NCBI GenBank assembly: GCA_005223035.1
Contig: NJBK01000011.1
Span: forward strand, 1 to 64,000
From: Chloroflexi bacterium B3_Chlor
GTDB taxonomy: Bacteria; Chloroflexota; Anaerolineae; UBA7937; B3-Chlor
Direction: 5' to 3'
Length of the DNA stretch: 64,000 nucleotides
The position numbers and the translations under genes were made by a program. The notes beneath the pieces were generated by a model. The model did not search any database, was not told where the DNA came from, and saw only the letters and a list, made by a program, of their open reading frames with translations. Below, one piece after another: positions 17,853-26,171 of this stretch. Each line of letters begins with the position of its first letter. Positions within the stretch are counted from its first letter, which is position 1.

Positions 17853-18761
17853 ATGTCGACGAGTGAAACCGAGTTGCAGGACACTCTAGCGGCATATGAG
17901 AAGTACTTGGTGGACTCGGGCTTGTCGCAAGTGACTATCACGGGCTATCTCGGTGATATCAAGCAGTTTGCCTCCTGGCTCGCCGGAGAGGGAAGGACCT
18001 CCCTGCTGGCAGGCACAAGTCAGGAGATTCGCCGCTACTGCCTGCAGCTTGTGATAGCGAAAGCCCATACTCCCGCCACTGTAAATCGGCGCCTGCAAGC
18101 TATTCGGAAGTTCTTCAGATTTGCCGTGCACACGGGGTTGGTGGATGAAGATGCCTCCTTGGGGATCAAGTTGCTGCCACAGCCGCCGTCGGAAGGGCCA
18201 CGAGGGCTTGATAGGTCGGAGGTAGAGCGCCTTCTCGATGCTGTGCGACGAGGGGCTCCTCGTCTCATGAAGAGAGACTATGCGATAGTGCAGCTCATGC
18301 TCCAGACAGGGATCCGCGTGGGGGAGCTGACCAAGCTCAAGCTGTGTGATATCTCGCTGTTCGAGGACAAGCGTGTTCTGAGGGTCCGTGGGCAAGAGGC
18401 TTCTCAAGGTCGGGAGATCCCCCTTAACAGCTCGGCTCGCAAAGCCTTGGGCGCCTACTTGGACGAGCGCGTTGGGTCAACCAACGATCACCTCTTTCTC
18501 AGCAGGAAGGGGGAGCCCCTATCCGTGCGCTCAGTGCAGAGATTGGTCAATACCTATGCTCAGGCGGCAGGTTTGGAGGACGTGTCCACGTACACCTTGC
18601 GGCAGACTTACGGTCAGCAGATGCTGAGGGACACTGGTGACCTATCCCTGGTGGCTAGGCTCATGGGCCACAAACGGCTGGAGACAGCCATCAAGTACAT
18701 TCTGCCGGGGCAGGAGGATTTGACGGAGATAGCCGAGAGGAGCTCCCTCAACGTCTACTAG
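17853..18761 (+). CDS. Tyrosine recombinase (XerC/D-like) with altered active site
   Basis: 302 residues, the usual Xer length, with an N-terminal SAM-like core-binding domain (about 5-100) and a catalytic domain. Catalytic positions: R155 in TGIRVGEL, R250 in TYTLRQTY, H273 in LMGHKRLETA and nucleophile Y282 in IKYI. The first His of the HxxR box is Tyr247, and the beta-hairpin RVRGQEASQGREIPL has no Lys. Xer enzymes resolve chromosome dimers or move cassettes by strand exchange at short att/dif sites. A GAGGAAG site precedes ATG 17853. The 3' end plus about 130 downstream bases are duplicated at 19851-20109. It could be a cassette integrase rather than a true Xer. Confidence 0.85.
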   Translation: MSTSETELQDTLAAYEKYLVDSGLSQVTITGYLGDIKQFASWLAGEGRTSLLAGTSQEIRRYCLQLVIAKAHTPATVNRRLQAIRKFFRFAVHTGLVDEDASLGIKLLPQPPSEGPRGLDRSEVERLLDAVRRGAPRLMKRDYAIVQLMLQTGIRVGELTKLKLCDISLFEDKRVLRVRGQEASQGREIPLNSSARKALGAYLDERVGSTNDHLFLSRKGEPLSVRSVQRLVNTYAQAAGLEDVSTYTLRQTYGQQMLRDTGDLSLVARLMGHKRLETAIKYILPGQEDLTEIAERSSLNVY

Positions 18762-18770
18762 CTTTGACGG

Positions 18771-18888
18771 GGGACCACAAGTACCGACCCTGGTTCATTG
18801 GTGTTGTAAGCCCACCCTTGAGCCTGGAGGCCATTGCTGACTCGGCTACCCCGCCTGGTAGGCGCTGACGGCGGAGAGGACGCCGAGT
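18771..18888 (+). repeat. Copy 1 of a structured element after the recombinase
   Basis: Begins GGGACCACAAGTAC ten bases after the recombinase stop and ends in a 50-base hairpin-like unit (18839-18888) closed by seven pairs, ACTCGGC with GCCGAGT. Inside is the block GACTCGGCTACCCCGCC. The same order and spacing (68 against 67 bases between the two blocks, and exactly 50 bases for the terminal unit) recur in copy 2 at 19993-20109. It could be a structured RNA or a recombination site. Confidence 0.7.
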
Positions 18889-19300
18889 ATTTGCATTATT
18901 TCTAGAGATGTTTATGGTAGGGGCAGCTGTGGCGGACCCTGGGGCAGAGAGCTGCGACGCCAGGCATAGATCCGAGTTGTCTAAGAGGAACTGCAGAGGG
19001 TTTTCTTGGATGAGTGAGGGCAGTGACACCGTCAAGAGTGGTCGCGAGAGCGGATGGTCGGCATCCCGGAGCGTGCAGCCTTGTGACGAGGGGAATACGG
19101 CGATCACTACAGGCAAGGACGGAGAGGACGACCGGGTGTCCACAGGCTTGCAGGACGGCGGTGGTCGAAAGGGACACGAAGACAATCCCGTGCGGTCGGA
19201 ACTCAGATCTTGCAGCGTAGGTAGTGGGAGTGTCAGGGAGGTGGAGGATCCTCGCCGAGCGATTCGATAGTGAGGTCATTGACTAGAAAGGCAAGGAAAG
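18889..19300. other. 412-base gap between element and CarD-like gene
   Basis: Open frames exist on both strands (120-125 residues) but neither has a recognisable domain, a good ribosome site or convincing composition. I do not call a gene. Confidence 0.4.
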
Positions 19301-19816
19301 ATGACACAACTCAAGATTGGCGATAAGGTCTTGCACCCTGTGTACGGGGCGGGTACGTTGATCTCCATCGAAAACCGAGGGACAGATGGCACGACCGCGA
19401 AATACTATGTCATAGAATTGGTGAAGGGGAAGGGGCGTCTCTTGACTCCAGTGGAGAAATCAGAGGAATTGGGATTGCGAAAGCCCGTCGAAAAGCGGGG
19501 TCGTCGCGAGTTGTCGCAGGTTTTCTCAGGGCGTCCCAGAAGGCTGGCCGAGGACTATCGAAAGAGACGGGGCATCATCGACCAGCGGTTGAGGGAAGGC
19601 AGCTATGTGGAGGTTGGTCGGGTGGTTCGGGACCTGTCATGGGTCGAGAGGCAAGGTCGAGCCACCACAGGGGATCGTCGGTTGCTCCAGAGAGCGAAGG
19701 AGTCGCTGGCAAAGGAACTGGCCGCTTCCGATGCAATATCGGAGGAAGAGGCTATGGAGCGGATAGAGGCGGCGCTAGCAGGAAGGCTGTCGGGCAAAGG
19801 GGACAAGGGAGGGTGA
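19301..19816 (+). CDS. CarD/CdnL-like transcription regulator
   Basis: 171 residues, AGGAAAG upstream of ATG 19301. The N-terminus LKIGDKVLHPVYGAGTLISI with later YYVIELVKGKGRLLTPVEKS is the Tudor-like RNA polymerase interaction domain of CarD_CdnL_TRCF proteins. The C-terminal half is basic and helical, fitting the CarD DNA-binding domain that stabilises open complexes at rRNA and other promoters by binding the RNAP beta subunit. It lies between two copies of the recombinase-linked element and upstream of rpsU, so it might influence translation-gene expression or be carried as cassette cargo. Confidence 0.85.
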   Translation: MTQLKIGDKVLHPVYGAGTLISIENRGTDGTTAKYYVIELVKGKGRLLTPVEKSEELGLRKPVEKRGRRELSQVFSGRPRRLAEDYRKRRGIIDQRLREGSYVEVGRVVRDLSWVERQGRATTGDRRLLQRAKESLAKELAASDAISEEEAMERIEAALAGRLSGKGDKGG

Positions 19817-19850
19817 GCGAGGCCCACGGACCATTCGTTTGTCAGTGAGG

Positions 19851-19983
19851 TTGTTGCCGTGGGCGCCGTGCAAGGAGGCGCGGCTAATGGGCCAGAAAAG
19901 GCCATAGATGTCCACCACGCGTATCGAGCCAAGGCAGGAGGATTTGACAGGGGCGGGTGAGAAGGGTTCCCTCAGTCTGCACC
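19851..19983 (+). pseudogene. Decayed copy of the recombinase 3' end
   Basis: In the frame of LMGHKRLETAIKYILPGQED the copy reads LMGQKRP, a TAG stop, then MSTTRIEPRQEDLTGAGEKG. Alignment to the intact gene is gap-free over this stretch with a constant offset of 1224 bases. The block CAGGAGGATTTGAC is identical in both (18711 and 19935). The catalytic Tyr and His are lost. It runs directly into copy 2 of the structured element. Confidence 0.8.
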
Positions 19984-19992
19984 GGGTTGAAA

Positions 19993-20109
19993 GGGAACCG
20001 CAAGTACAGGTTGTGCACCCATCGACAGTGAACATGGTTTGACGCTGAGGTGTGTTGTCGACTCGGCTACCCCGCCCGGCAAGACCGCGAGGTGGAAGAT
20101 GGGCCGAGT
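19993..20109 (+). repeat. Copy 2 of the structured element, upstream of rpsU
   Basis: Begins GGGAACCGCAAGTAC and ends in a 50-base unit (20060-20109) with the same seven-pair closing stem and the identical 17-base block GACTCGGCTACCCCGCC. Inner bases differ from copy 1, while the closing stem and block are kept. It ends 71 bases before rpsU, so it could act as an rpsU leader as well as a relic of a recombinase unit. Confidence 0.7.
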
Positions 20110-20180
20110 CTTTCTGTTGTTGAGACGGAGGTTTACGCAAAGATGAGATGTCACAAAGACAGGAGGATTGGTTTTTGTGA

Positions 20181-20369
20181 GTGACATTGAGACCAGGGGA
20201 GTCGCAGGAAGAGCTGCTGAGGCGTTGGCGCAAGGCGGTGACCAAGAGTGGCGTACTCAAGGCCGTTCGCAAGAGAAGGTGGTTCATATCCAAAAGCGAG
20301 CGGCGGCGTCTGGCAAAGGCCAGAGTTGTCCACAGGGCGAGAGGAAAGGCCGCCCGCAGACGGTGGTAG
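20181..20369 (+). CDS. rpsU: Ribosomal protein bS21
   Basis: 62 residues, basic, with the S21 signature RPGESQEELLRRWRKAVTKS, then SGVLKAVRKRRWFISKSERRR and a basic tail. S21 sits on the 30S platform near the anti-Shine-Dalgarno and helps initiation. GTG 20181 directly follows an in-frame TGA (20178-20180), so it is the first possible start; AGGAGG at 20160-20165 is about 15 bases away, longer than usual. Copy 2 of the structured element lies in its leader. Too short and unusual in start to be found easily, but the family match is clear. Confidence 0.88.
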   Translation: MTLRPGESQEELLRRWRKAVTKSGVLKAVRKRRWFISKSERRRLAKARVVHRARGKAARRRW

Positions 20370-20612
20370 ACCGAGAGGTCAGGGAGCAACTGACGTTGGG
20401 GAGGCTGGCAATTGAGCCTGGGTCCTTGACTACGGGGGGTTGAGAAGGCATCCGTGCGAAGAGCGGAGCCCGAGACTGGTTGGCCTAGCTCATGACCGAA
20501 TGACCGTGGGGGGCCGGCGAGACGGGATCAGGGCGAAACTGAGGAGTAGGAGAGGATCACGGTGGAATCAGTAGTTCTGGCAGCAGATATCCGTCACTGG
20601 ATGTAGAATGGG

Positions 20613-21830
20613 ATGGTGATGCCTGGGAAACTGGTCCAGATTGAAGACTACGAACAGTTCGTCGGAGCGGAAACTGTCGAACGGGTAAGGGAGAAGGCGA
20701 AGCCGCTCAAGGAGCTTCACGTGGCTCACGTGAATTCCACCTACTACGGTGGGGGCGTGGCTGAGCTGTTGTCATCGTTGACGCTGTTGATGAACGGTCT
20801 GGGGATCACGACGGAATGGCGCGTGATTCAGGGGGCTCCCGACTTCTTCAGTGTGACCAAGAAGATGCACAATGCTCTGCAGGGTGGGCGGATCAACTTG
20901 AGCGAGCTGAAGCAGGAGATCTACGAGGGAGTCGTGTGGGAGAACTCGGTGAGGAATCATCTGGATCACGACAGGGTGATCATCCATGATCCTCAACCTC
21001 TTCCGATGATCAGTCACTATCAGAAGAAGGGGCCTTGGATATGGCGTTGCCATGTGGACTTAACCGAGCCGAACAGAGAGCTCTGGGAATATCTCACTCC
21101 CTTCGTCGAGAAGTATGATGCGGTGATTCTCACCCTCGAGGAATACAGGCAGGAACTTGTCACGCCGCAAGTGTTCTTCATGCCCGCCATCGATCCGTTC
21201 TCCATCAAGAACAGGCACCTGAGCGAGGAGGAGAGACAAGCACGCCTGGACTACTACGACATACCAACGGATCTCCCCTTGGTGGTGCAGATTTCCCGCT
21301 TTGACCGCTGGAAGGATCCGGAAGGCGTTATCGAGGCGTTCAAACTGGCCAGAGGAGAGGTTGACGCCACGCTGGTCCTGCTAGGGAACATTGCGACAGA
21401 CGATCCAGAGGGCGAGGAAGTGTATCAATCGCTGCTGGGCTGTCAGGACGAACGGATCATCATCCTGGCCCGACAGGATACGGCGCTGGTGAACGCCTTG
21501 CAGAGCCGAGCCGCCGTAGTCCTACAGAAGTCTATTCGGGAGGGCTTCGGACTTACCGTCACAGAGGCGATGTGGAAAGGCACGCCGGTCATCGGCGGGA
21601 ATGTGGGAGGAATCCGATACCAGATCGAGGACGGAGTGAACGGGTTCCTTGTATCGTCCGTGGAAGAAGCCGCCCAGCGCATGGTTCAGTTGATAGCGGA
21701 TGAGGAGCTGCGAGAACGGATCGGGCAGAGGGCGAAGGAGACGGTGAGGGAGCGATTCCTAATGATTCGCCTGCTTGAGCAATACGTGGATTTGCTCGAC
21801 TCTTTTGAGACGATCTATAGGCTGGCATAG
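20613..21830 (+). CDS. treT: GT4 glycosyltransferase, trehalose synthase (TreT)-like
   Basis: 405 residues. Two Rossmann domains of the GT-B fold. The N-terminal part VAHVNSTYYGGGVAELLSSL and GAPDFFSVTKKMHNALQG is characteristic of TreT, which makes trehalose from NDP-glucose and glucose, or runs in reverse. The donor site EGFGLTVTEAMWKGTPVIGG has the E-x7-E pattern of GT4. No signal peptide, so cytoplasmic. ATG 20613 or 20619 may start it; the ribosome site is weak. Two further GT4 genes and a sugar kinase follow within 11 kb, suggesting compatible-solute or glycoside synthesis. The acceptor specificity is inferred from sequence feel alone. Confidence 0.8.
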   Translation: MVMPGKLVQIEDYEQFVGAETVERVREKAKPLKELHVAHVNSTYYGGGVAELLSSLTLLMNGLGITTEWRVIQGAPDFFSVTKKMHNALQGGRINLSELKQEIYEGVVWENSVRNHLDHDRVIIHDPQPLPMISHYQKKGPWIWRCHVDLTEPNRELWEYLTPFVEKYDAVILTLEEYRQELVTPQVFFMPAIDPFSIKNRHLSEEERQARLDYYDIPTDLPLVVQISRFDRWKDPEGVIEAFKLARGEVDATLVLLGNIATDDPEGEEVYQSLLGCQDERIIILARQDTALVNALQSRAAVVLQKSIREGFGLTVTEAMWKGTPVIGGNVGGIRYQIEDGVNGFLVSSVEEAAQRMVQLIADEELRERIGQRAKETVRERFLMIRLLEQYVDLLDSFETIYRLA

Positions 21831-22024
21831 GCGAGGTGGCTTCGTTTGGCCCGTGCCTGTTTGTGCCATGTCCAGGGGCTGGGAGACCGTAGAGGGTGGT
21901 GCCAAGCGCAAAGGGATGATGTCGTCCGAGGGCGCCCGCGGAGAACGTGGCCGGGATCATGAGACAAAGCTGTAGTGCTATTCTACCGGACCGGTAGCCA
22001 CCAGTTGAGAAGGAGGTACAGGAC

Positions 22025-22243
22025 TTGAGACGATCCAGTAAAGGAGGGCCGATAACGGCCGCGCAATTGGGGCTCAGAGACCTGCCCAAAGGCTGGAGAG
22101 GTGCCCCATTGGATCAGGTTGTGGCCAGTGCCAAGAGAATCGTCGAACAAAGCGAGGCAACGGGTGGTTCCGGGGATCCCCGCTTGAGGGCGGCTCTGAA
22201 GGTGCTGAAGTTTGAGGAGCGCTTGAAGGCACGAGAGAAGTAG
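22025..22243 (+). CDS. Small uncharacterised protein
   Basis: 72 residues with a TTG start at 22025, set by a perfect AGGAGGT (22011-22017) seven bases upstream. Basic and helical (LGLRDLPKGWRGAPLDQVVA), no signal or membrane segment. I do not recognise a family. An inverted repeat CTACCGG-A-CCGGTAG (21983-21997) lies just before the ribosome site and may be an operator or hairpin. Strength of the ribosome site is the main evidence that it is translated. Confidence 0.55.
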   Translation: MRRSSKGGPITAAQLGLRDLPKGWRGAPLDQVVASAKRIVEQSEATGGSGDPRLRAALKVLKFEERLKAREK

Positions 22244-22321
22244 GACGGAACCAGGCCGATCCGCTCTACTTCGGGGACCGGGATACTGAGGCCGCGGCTG
22301 TTCACCCGGCGACGATTCCAT

Positions 22322-23248
22322 TCATTCCCCGATCGAGATAAGGGTCAGCAGTCCCACGTGGTCTGATGCCCACTGCCAACCGTCTGTGCTGTGGAACGGC
22401 TGATCTAGCACTCGTTCGCAACTCGCCAGATCAGCGCGATGCTGTTTCCCCGGAAAGAGGAAAACGTAGTCGATGCGCTCGTCTGGCGGGTCGGGGAAGG
22501 CTGAGGATAGGTCGTCGATGCAGCAAGTGAAACCTGGGTCCTCGGGGTGCATGGCTCGGTAGGTGTCCACCGCCTGGGTGCTGATGGCCTTGATTCCGGG
22601 TGAATCCTCCATAGCGTTGAAGTCACCTGCAACGATGGCTGGTTCCTCACCTCTCCTGGCCACGAAAGCCATCAGCGACTTTGCCTGACTGCGATTGATT
22701 AGCGGGTCGCCGGTGGTGAGGTGGGTGACGAAGACGAGCAGTTCTCCCCAAGGGGTGATCGCCGTCGCCGCCAGCACCACCCGGTGTTCGAAAAACCCGG
22801 CTCGGGGCTGCAGTTCTTCGAAGGTCACGTCGCGGAGCGGATACCGGCTGAGGATAGCCTCACCCTCTTCGAAGAGGATGGTCCAGCGGTTGCCGTTGGC
22901 CCGGAAGTAGACGTGATTCAAGCCTGTTCGCGCTGCGAGATACTGGGCAGCGCTGCCGATATGTGGAGCCCAAGGCACCTCCTGGAGGCAGACAATGTCA
23001 GCATCCTGGCGGTGAACCTCCTCCGCGATCAGGTCCAACCGCTTGCGTAGGCGGTCGAAGCGGGGAAAGCCGTGGAGGATGTTCAGTGAGATCACCCTGA
23101 GGGAGCCGTCACGCCGCTCGCCCGCCACGGCGCACCCCTCGGGACAGCCCTCCACCCGGTCCCCCACGCGACTCGCATTGAGCGCCCAGACGGTCAGTGC
23201 CGCGGCAACCAGCACTGGCCATCCGTAGCGGCGCATTCTACGACCCAC
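22322..23248 (-). CDS. Exported endonuclease/exonuclease/phosphatase family protein
   Basis: 308 residues. An N-terminal hydrophobic segment (WPVLVAAALTVWALNA) suggests export or anchoring. Family motifs: SLNILHG, LQEVPW, THLTTGD, GDFNAMED, RIDYVF and SDHVGL, covering the metal and catalytic residues (Glu, Asp/Asn, His) of the DNase I-like fold. Members cleave nucleic acids or phosphoesters such as sphingomyelin and phosphoinositides; the substrate is not evident. GTG 23248 lies 24 bases after the M20 peptidase stop with GGGGGTG before it; ATG 23236 is an alternative. Likely operon with the peptidase and pyruvate kinase. Confidence 0.82.
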   Translation of the reverse strand: MGRRMRRYGWPVLVAAALTVWALNASRVGDRVEGCPEGCAVAGERRDGSLRVISLNILHGFPRFDRLRKRLDLIAEEVHRQDADIVCLQEVPWAPHIGSAAQYLAARTGLNHVYFRANGNRWTILFEEGEAILSRYPLRDVTFEELQPRAGFFEHRVVLAATAITPWGELLVFVTHLTTGDPLINRSQAKSLMAFVARRGEEPAIVAGDFNAMEDSPGIKAISTQAVDTYRAMHPEDPGFTCCIDDLSSAFPDPPDERIDYVFLFPGKQHRADLASCERVLDQPFHSTDGWQWASDHVGLLTLISIGE

Positions 23249-23272
23249 ACGACACCCCCGTTTGCGGCTCCG

Positions 23273-24454
23273 TCACGGAGCGTGGTTGCAGAACTCGATG
23301 GCCGTGCGGGCCAGGATTCGGGCGCAGGCTACTACGCTATTGGTCTCCACGTATTCGACCATGGCGTGCTTGCCTTCGCCACTAGGGCCCACGATCACAG
23401 TGGGAATGCCAGCTTCCTGCATCAGCGCCGCATCGGTCCACATCAGGCCGGTGGCACGGGCAGGTGCAGCGCCTAGTTCCACAGTACAGGCTGCCTCCAG
23501 CACTGCCAGCAATGGACCTTCGATGGCCTGCCATGGTGGCCGGGCCATGGTCACGCGCCAGTGGGCCTTGAACTCAGGATCCTCCGATGCCAGCTGTGAC
23601 AGGATGTCGTTGAGTTCGGCTTCGACATCTTCTGGGGTTTCGGTGGGGATCATGCGACGCTCGAGGCGAAGCAGGCAACGGTCAGGATAGCTACTCCACT
23701 CGCGACCGCCCTCGATCAGGGAGGCGTGGAGGGAAGGATGCAAGGTCTCCTTGGCCAGGGGGGAATAGAAGGCTCTGTCTCGACAGATCCGTTGCCGCAG
23801 CTTCTCCAGGTCCGTCAGGACGCGTCCCATCTGCGCAATGGCGTCCACGCCCTGGTCGGGTAGGCTTCCATGAGCAGTCACGCCTTCGGTCTCGACTTCT
23901 GCCCAGGCGAAGCCCCCGTGGGCCACCCATACCGTGAGACCTGACGGCTCGAGGATAACGCACCCGTCGGCCTGGAGGTCTCTCAGCAGGACCTGGGTGC
24001 CAAGACTGGCATACTCTTCATCTGCTGCGCCCACCACGATCAGGTCTCCAGCCAGGGAGAGCGGCGCCTCGTGAATGGCCAGGAGAGCGGATAGACCAGC
24101 CGCCAATCCACCCTTGGTGTCCCACGCGCCTCGGCCCAAGAGCTTGCCATCTTCGATGCGGCCCGAGAACGGGTCTTCCATGCCTTCCACCGTGACGGTG
24201 TCCAGGTGGGCGTTGAGGACGAGAGTCCCACCATCTCCGCTGCCTGCCAGCCGGCCGATCACGTTCGGTCGCCCCGGAGCTACCTCTTGCAGTCTCGTCT
24301 CGATGCCCGCGTCCTCCAGCAGCGTGGCCACGAACGCGGCAATCTCTCCCTCTCCCTGGCTACCAGGCGAGAGTGTAGGGTTGACCGAGTCGATCTGAAC
24401 CAGCTGGCACAAGAGATCGATGGTGCGTTGCGGATCTATGGTTACTGCCACCAT
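23273..24454 (-). CDS. M20 family metallopeptidase/deacylase (ArgE/DapE type)
   Basis: 393 residues from ATG 24454, which has a G-rich ribosome site and follows the pyruvate kinase stop by 25 bases. Zinc and catalytic motifs are all there: HLDTV, WDTKGG, ADEEYAS, ILEPSG and GEGKHAMVEYV. The dimerisation domain sits in the middle (about 180-290, TAHGSLPDQGVDA). Enzymes of this group remove acyl groups from N-acyl amino acids or cleave small peptides in the cytoplasm. Exact substrate (N-acetylornithine, succinyl-diaminopimelate or other) cannot be set from sequence alone; no arginine or lysine genes are near. Confidence 0.85.
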   Translation of the reverse strand: MVAVTIDPQRTIDLLCQLVQIDSVNPTLSPGSQGEGEIAAFVATLLEDAGIETRLQEVAPGRPNVIGRLAGSGDGGTLVLNAHLDTVTVEGMEDPFSGRIEDGKLLGRGAWDTKGGLAAGLSALLAIHEAPLSLAGDLIVVGAADEEYASLGTQVLLRDLQADGCVILEPSGLTVWVAHGGFAWAEVETEGVTAHGSLPDQGVDAIAQMGRVLTDLEKLRQRICRDRAFYSPLAKETLHPSLHASLIEGGREWSSYPDRCLLRLERRMIPTETPEDVEAELNDILSQLASEDPEFKAHWRVTMARPPWQAIEGPLLAVLEAACTVELGAAPARATGLMWTDAALMQEAGIPTVIVGPSGEGKHAMVEYVETNSVVACARILARTAIEFCNHAP

Positions 24455-24479
24455 GTCCCCCCCCCTCACCCAGTGACTC

Positions 24480-25874
24480 TCACTGCTTGTCGGCCACATT
24501 CAGCAGATCGCTGACTCTATGTATCTCTATCAGATTACTCTCGTGCGGGATCTCCGTTCTGACTCCAGCCGTGAAAAGAACGTAGTCGTCGTCTTCGAGG
24601 AGTCTTCTTTCCACGAGGATCTCACACGCGTTCAGGATAATGTCGTCGGCCTCGTGGTAGCGCGCATACACCGGTGTGACTCCGTAGACGAGTTCCAATT
24701 GTCTCTTCACCATTCTATCACTTGCTACAGCGATGATCGGTTGTTTGGGCCTGAACCTGGCGATCATCCTCGCGGTGTAGCCGGATCTGGTCAAGGTCAC
24801 AATCTTGTCCAGGGGCATGGAGCGCGCTATCATCTCTATGGACCTACTCACTGTTTCGGAGATGTTGTAGAAGCCGTTCACGGCTACCTGTCCCCTCAAC
24901 ACACGCTCGGCTTCCAGGGCGATCTTGGTCATCATCTCCACGGACTTCACGGGATACTTTCCGATAGCGGTCTCTTCGGAGAGCATGACGGCGTCACTAC
25001 CATCGAGGATGGCATTGGCCACGTCGCTCGTCTCGGCTCTGGTCGGACTGGGCTTGTCTACCATAGATTCCAGCATCTGAGTGGCTATGATGACGACCTT
25101 GCCACGTTGATTGCATCTCCTGATTAGCTCCTTCTGAATGAGGGGAACCTTGTGGTATTCGATCTCCACACCCAGGTCCCCTCTCGCGACCATGAGGGCA
25201 TCTGCCTCTTCGAGTATCTCAGCCACATTCCGTACACCCTCTTCGTTCTCAATCTTGGCAATGATCGCCTGCTTGCCTGAACCCATCCTCTTCCTCAGGT
25301 TGGCGACATCATCTGCGTCTCTGCTGAACGACAGGGCGAGGAACTCTACATCCTTTTCCCTTGAATAGTCTACCGCCTTGAGGTCCTTTTGGGATAGCCG
25401 GGGGATGTTGAGTCGCTTGCCGGGGATGTTGACCCCCTTGTTCCGCTGGATTACACCCTCATCAAGCAGACGCAGGTACAACTTGCCGTCCTTCTTCCTT
25501 TCCACCTTAGCGTTTATGGCCCCGTCGTCAATGGCAATTCTGTCTCCCACGCTGATCTCGTCATAGAAGTCATATGAGAAGGTGAGTTCCTCGTCGTCAA
25601 AGCCGGTCTTGATTACATCCCCGGCCTCCACCTGGCGGGGACTCTGGGTCCTGACTCTGACTTCAGGCCCCTTCAGATCCAGAATGACGGGTATCTCCCC
25701 CACGGCTCTGGTCATCTGGATAATCTGGTCATACTGGTCGAAATCGCCGTGGGCGGTGTTGATTCGCACGGCATCCATCCCGGCAACGTACATTCGCTCG
25801 ATCGTTTCTGGGTTCATGCTGCCAGGACCGATGGTGCAGACTATCTTGGTTTTCTTCCGTCGTTTCCTGCTCAT
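24480..25874 (-). CDS. pyk: Pyruvate kinase
   Basis: 464 residues from ATG 25874 (GAGGAT upstream; the frame extends back to 26126 with no family similarity). It converts PEP and ADP to pyruvate and ATP. Start KKTKIVCTIGPGS, the active-site stretch IIAKIENEEG, MVARGDLGVE, KVVIIATQMLESM and PTRAETSDVANAILDGSDAV are all typical; the C-terminal effector domain is complete. The usual RxNFSHG motif reads RINTAHGD, a variant seen in part of the family. A promoter at 25971-26000 drives it, back to back with mscS. Probably first gene of an operon with the M20 peptidase and the exonuclease-family gene. Confidence 0.95.
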   Translation of the reverse strand: MSRKRRKKTKIVCTIGPGSMNPETIERMYVAGMDAVRINTAHGDFDQYDQIIQMTRAVGEIPVILDLKGPEVRVRTQSPRQVEAGDVIKTGFDDEELTFSYDFYDEISVGDRIAIDDGAINAKVERKKDGKLYLRLLDEGVIQRNKGVNIPGKRLNIPRLSQKDLKAVDYSREKDVEFLALSFSRDADDVANLRKRMGSGKQAIIAKIENEEGVRNVAEILEEADALMVARGDLGVEIEYHKVPLIQKELIRRCNQRGKVVIIATQMLESMVDKPSPTRAETSDVANAILDGSDAVMLSEETAIGKYPVKSVEMMTKIALEAERVLRGQVAVNGFYNISETVSRSIEMIARSMPLDKIVTLTRSGYTARMIARFRPKQPIIAVASDRMVKRQLELVYGVTPVYARYHEADDIILNACEILVERRLLEDDDYVLFTAGVRTEIPHESNLIEIHRVSDLLNVADKQ

Positions 25875-25970
25875 ACTGTCTATCCTCGCGGGGCTCTCCA
25901 TCAGTTGAGCTGTTCCAGAGCGTGACACTGTTGCGCGATCCAAGCAGGGCAGGATTCCAGCATCATGCGG

Positions 25971-26000
25971 ATTGTACCACGGTGGAGCCCTATCTGGCAA
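25971..26000 (-). promoter_or_regulatory. Promoter of pyk
   Basis: On the minus strand: TTGCCA (26000-25995), 18 bases, TACAAT (25976-25971). Each hexamer differs from consensus at one place. The predicted leader to ATG 25874 is about 90 bases. Confidence 0.65.
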
Positions 26001-26073
26001 TGCCTTCTTGATGGTCTGGCCTGCCGACTTCGAGGGCGCGAGTTCGTCTGTGGAGCTAGGTGGCGAGCTACGG

Positions 26074-26102
26074 TTGACAGCACCTTCGCTTCGAGGTATA
26101 CT
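26074..26102 (+). promoter_or_regulatory. Promoter of the MscS gene
   Basis: TTGACA (26074-26079), 17 bases, TATACT (26097-26102). It is divergent from the pyk promoter about 75 bases away. Leader of about 63 bases to ATG 26172. Confidence 0.75.
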
Positions 26103-26171
26103 GGCTGAGAGGTCTGGCGGCCGCATAGTATTGGGGTCGTTCGCTTCAGTCTGCTGTCAGGAGGTGCTAGT

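Noticed and set aside
18902-19279. Overlapping open frames of 120-125 residues on both strands between the two structured elements
   Set aside because: No domain, no ribosome site, composition typical of chance frames; cannot choose a strand.
21890-21965. GCGCAAAGG and GGCCGGGATC suggested a third GEMM riboswitch
   Set aside because: No GGCAAACC-type 5' strand and no P1 closure; gene spacing also unsuitable.
25875-26126. N-terminal extension of pyruvate kinase by 84 residues
   Set aside because: The extension is unlike any kinase, covers the promoter, and ATG 25874 fits the family start.
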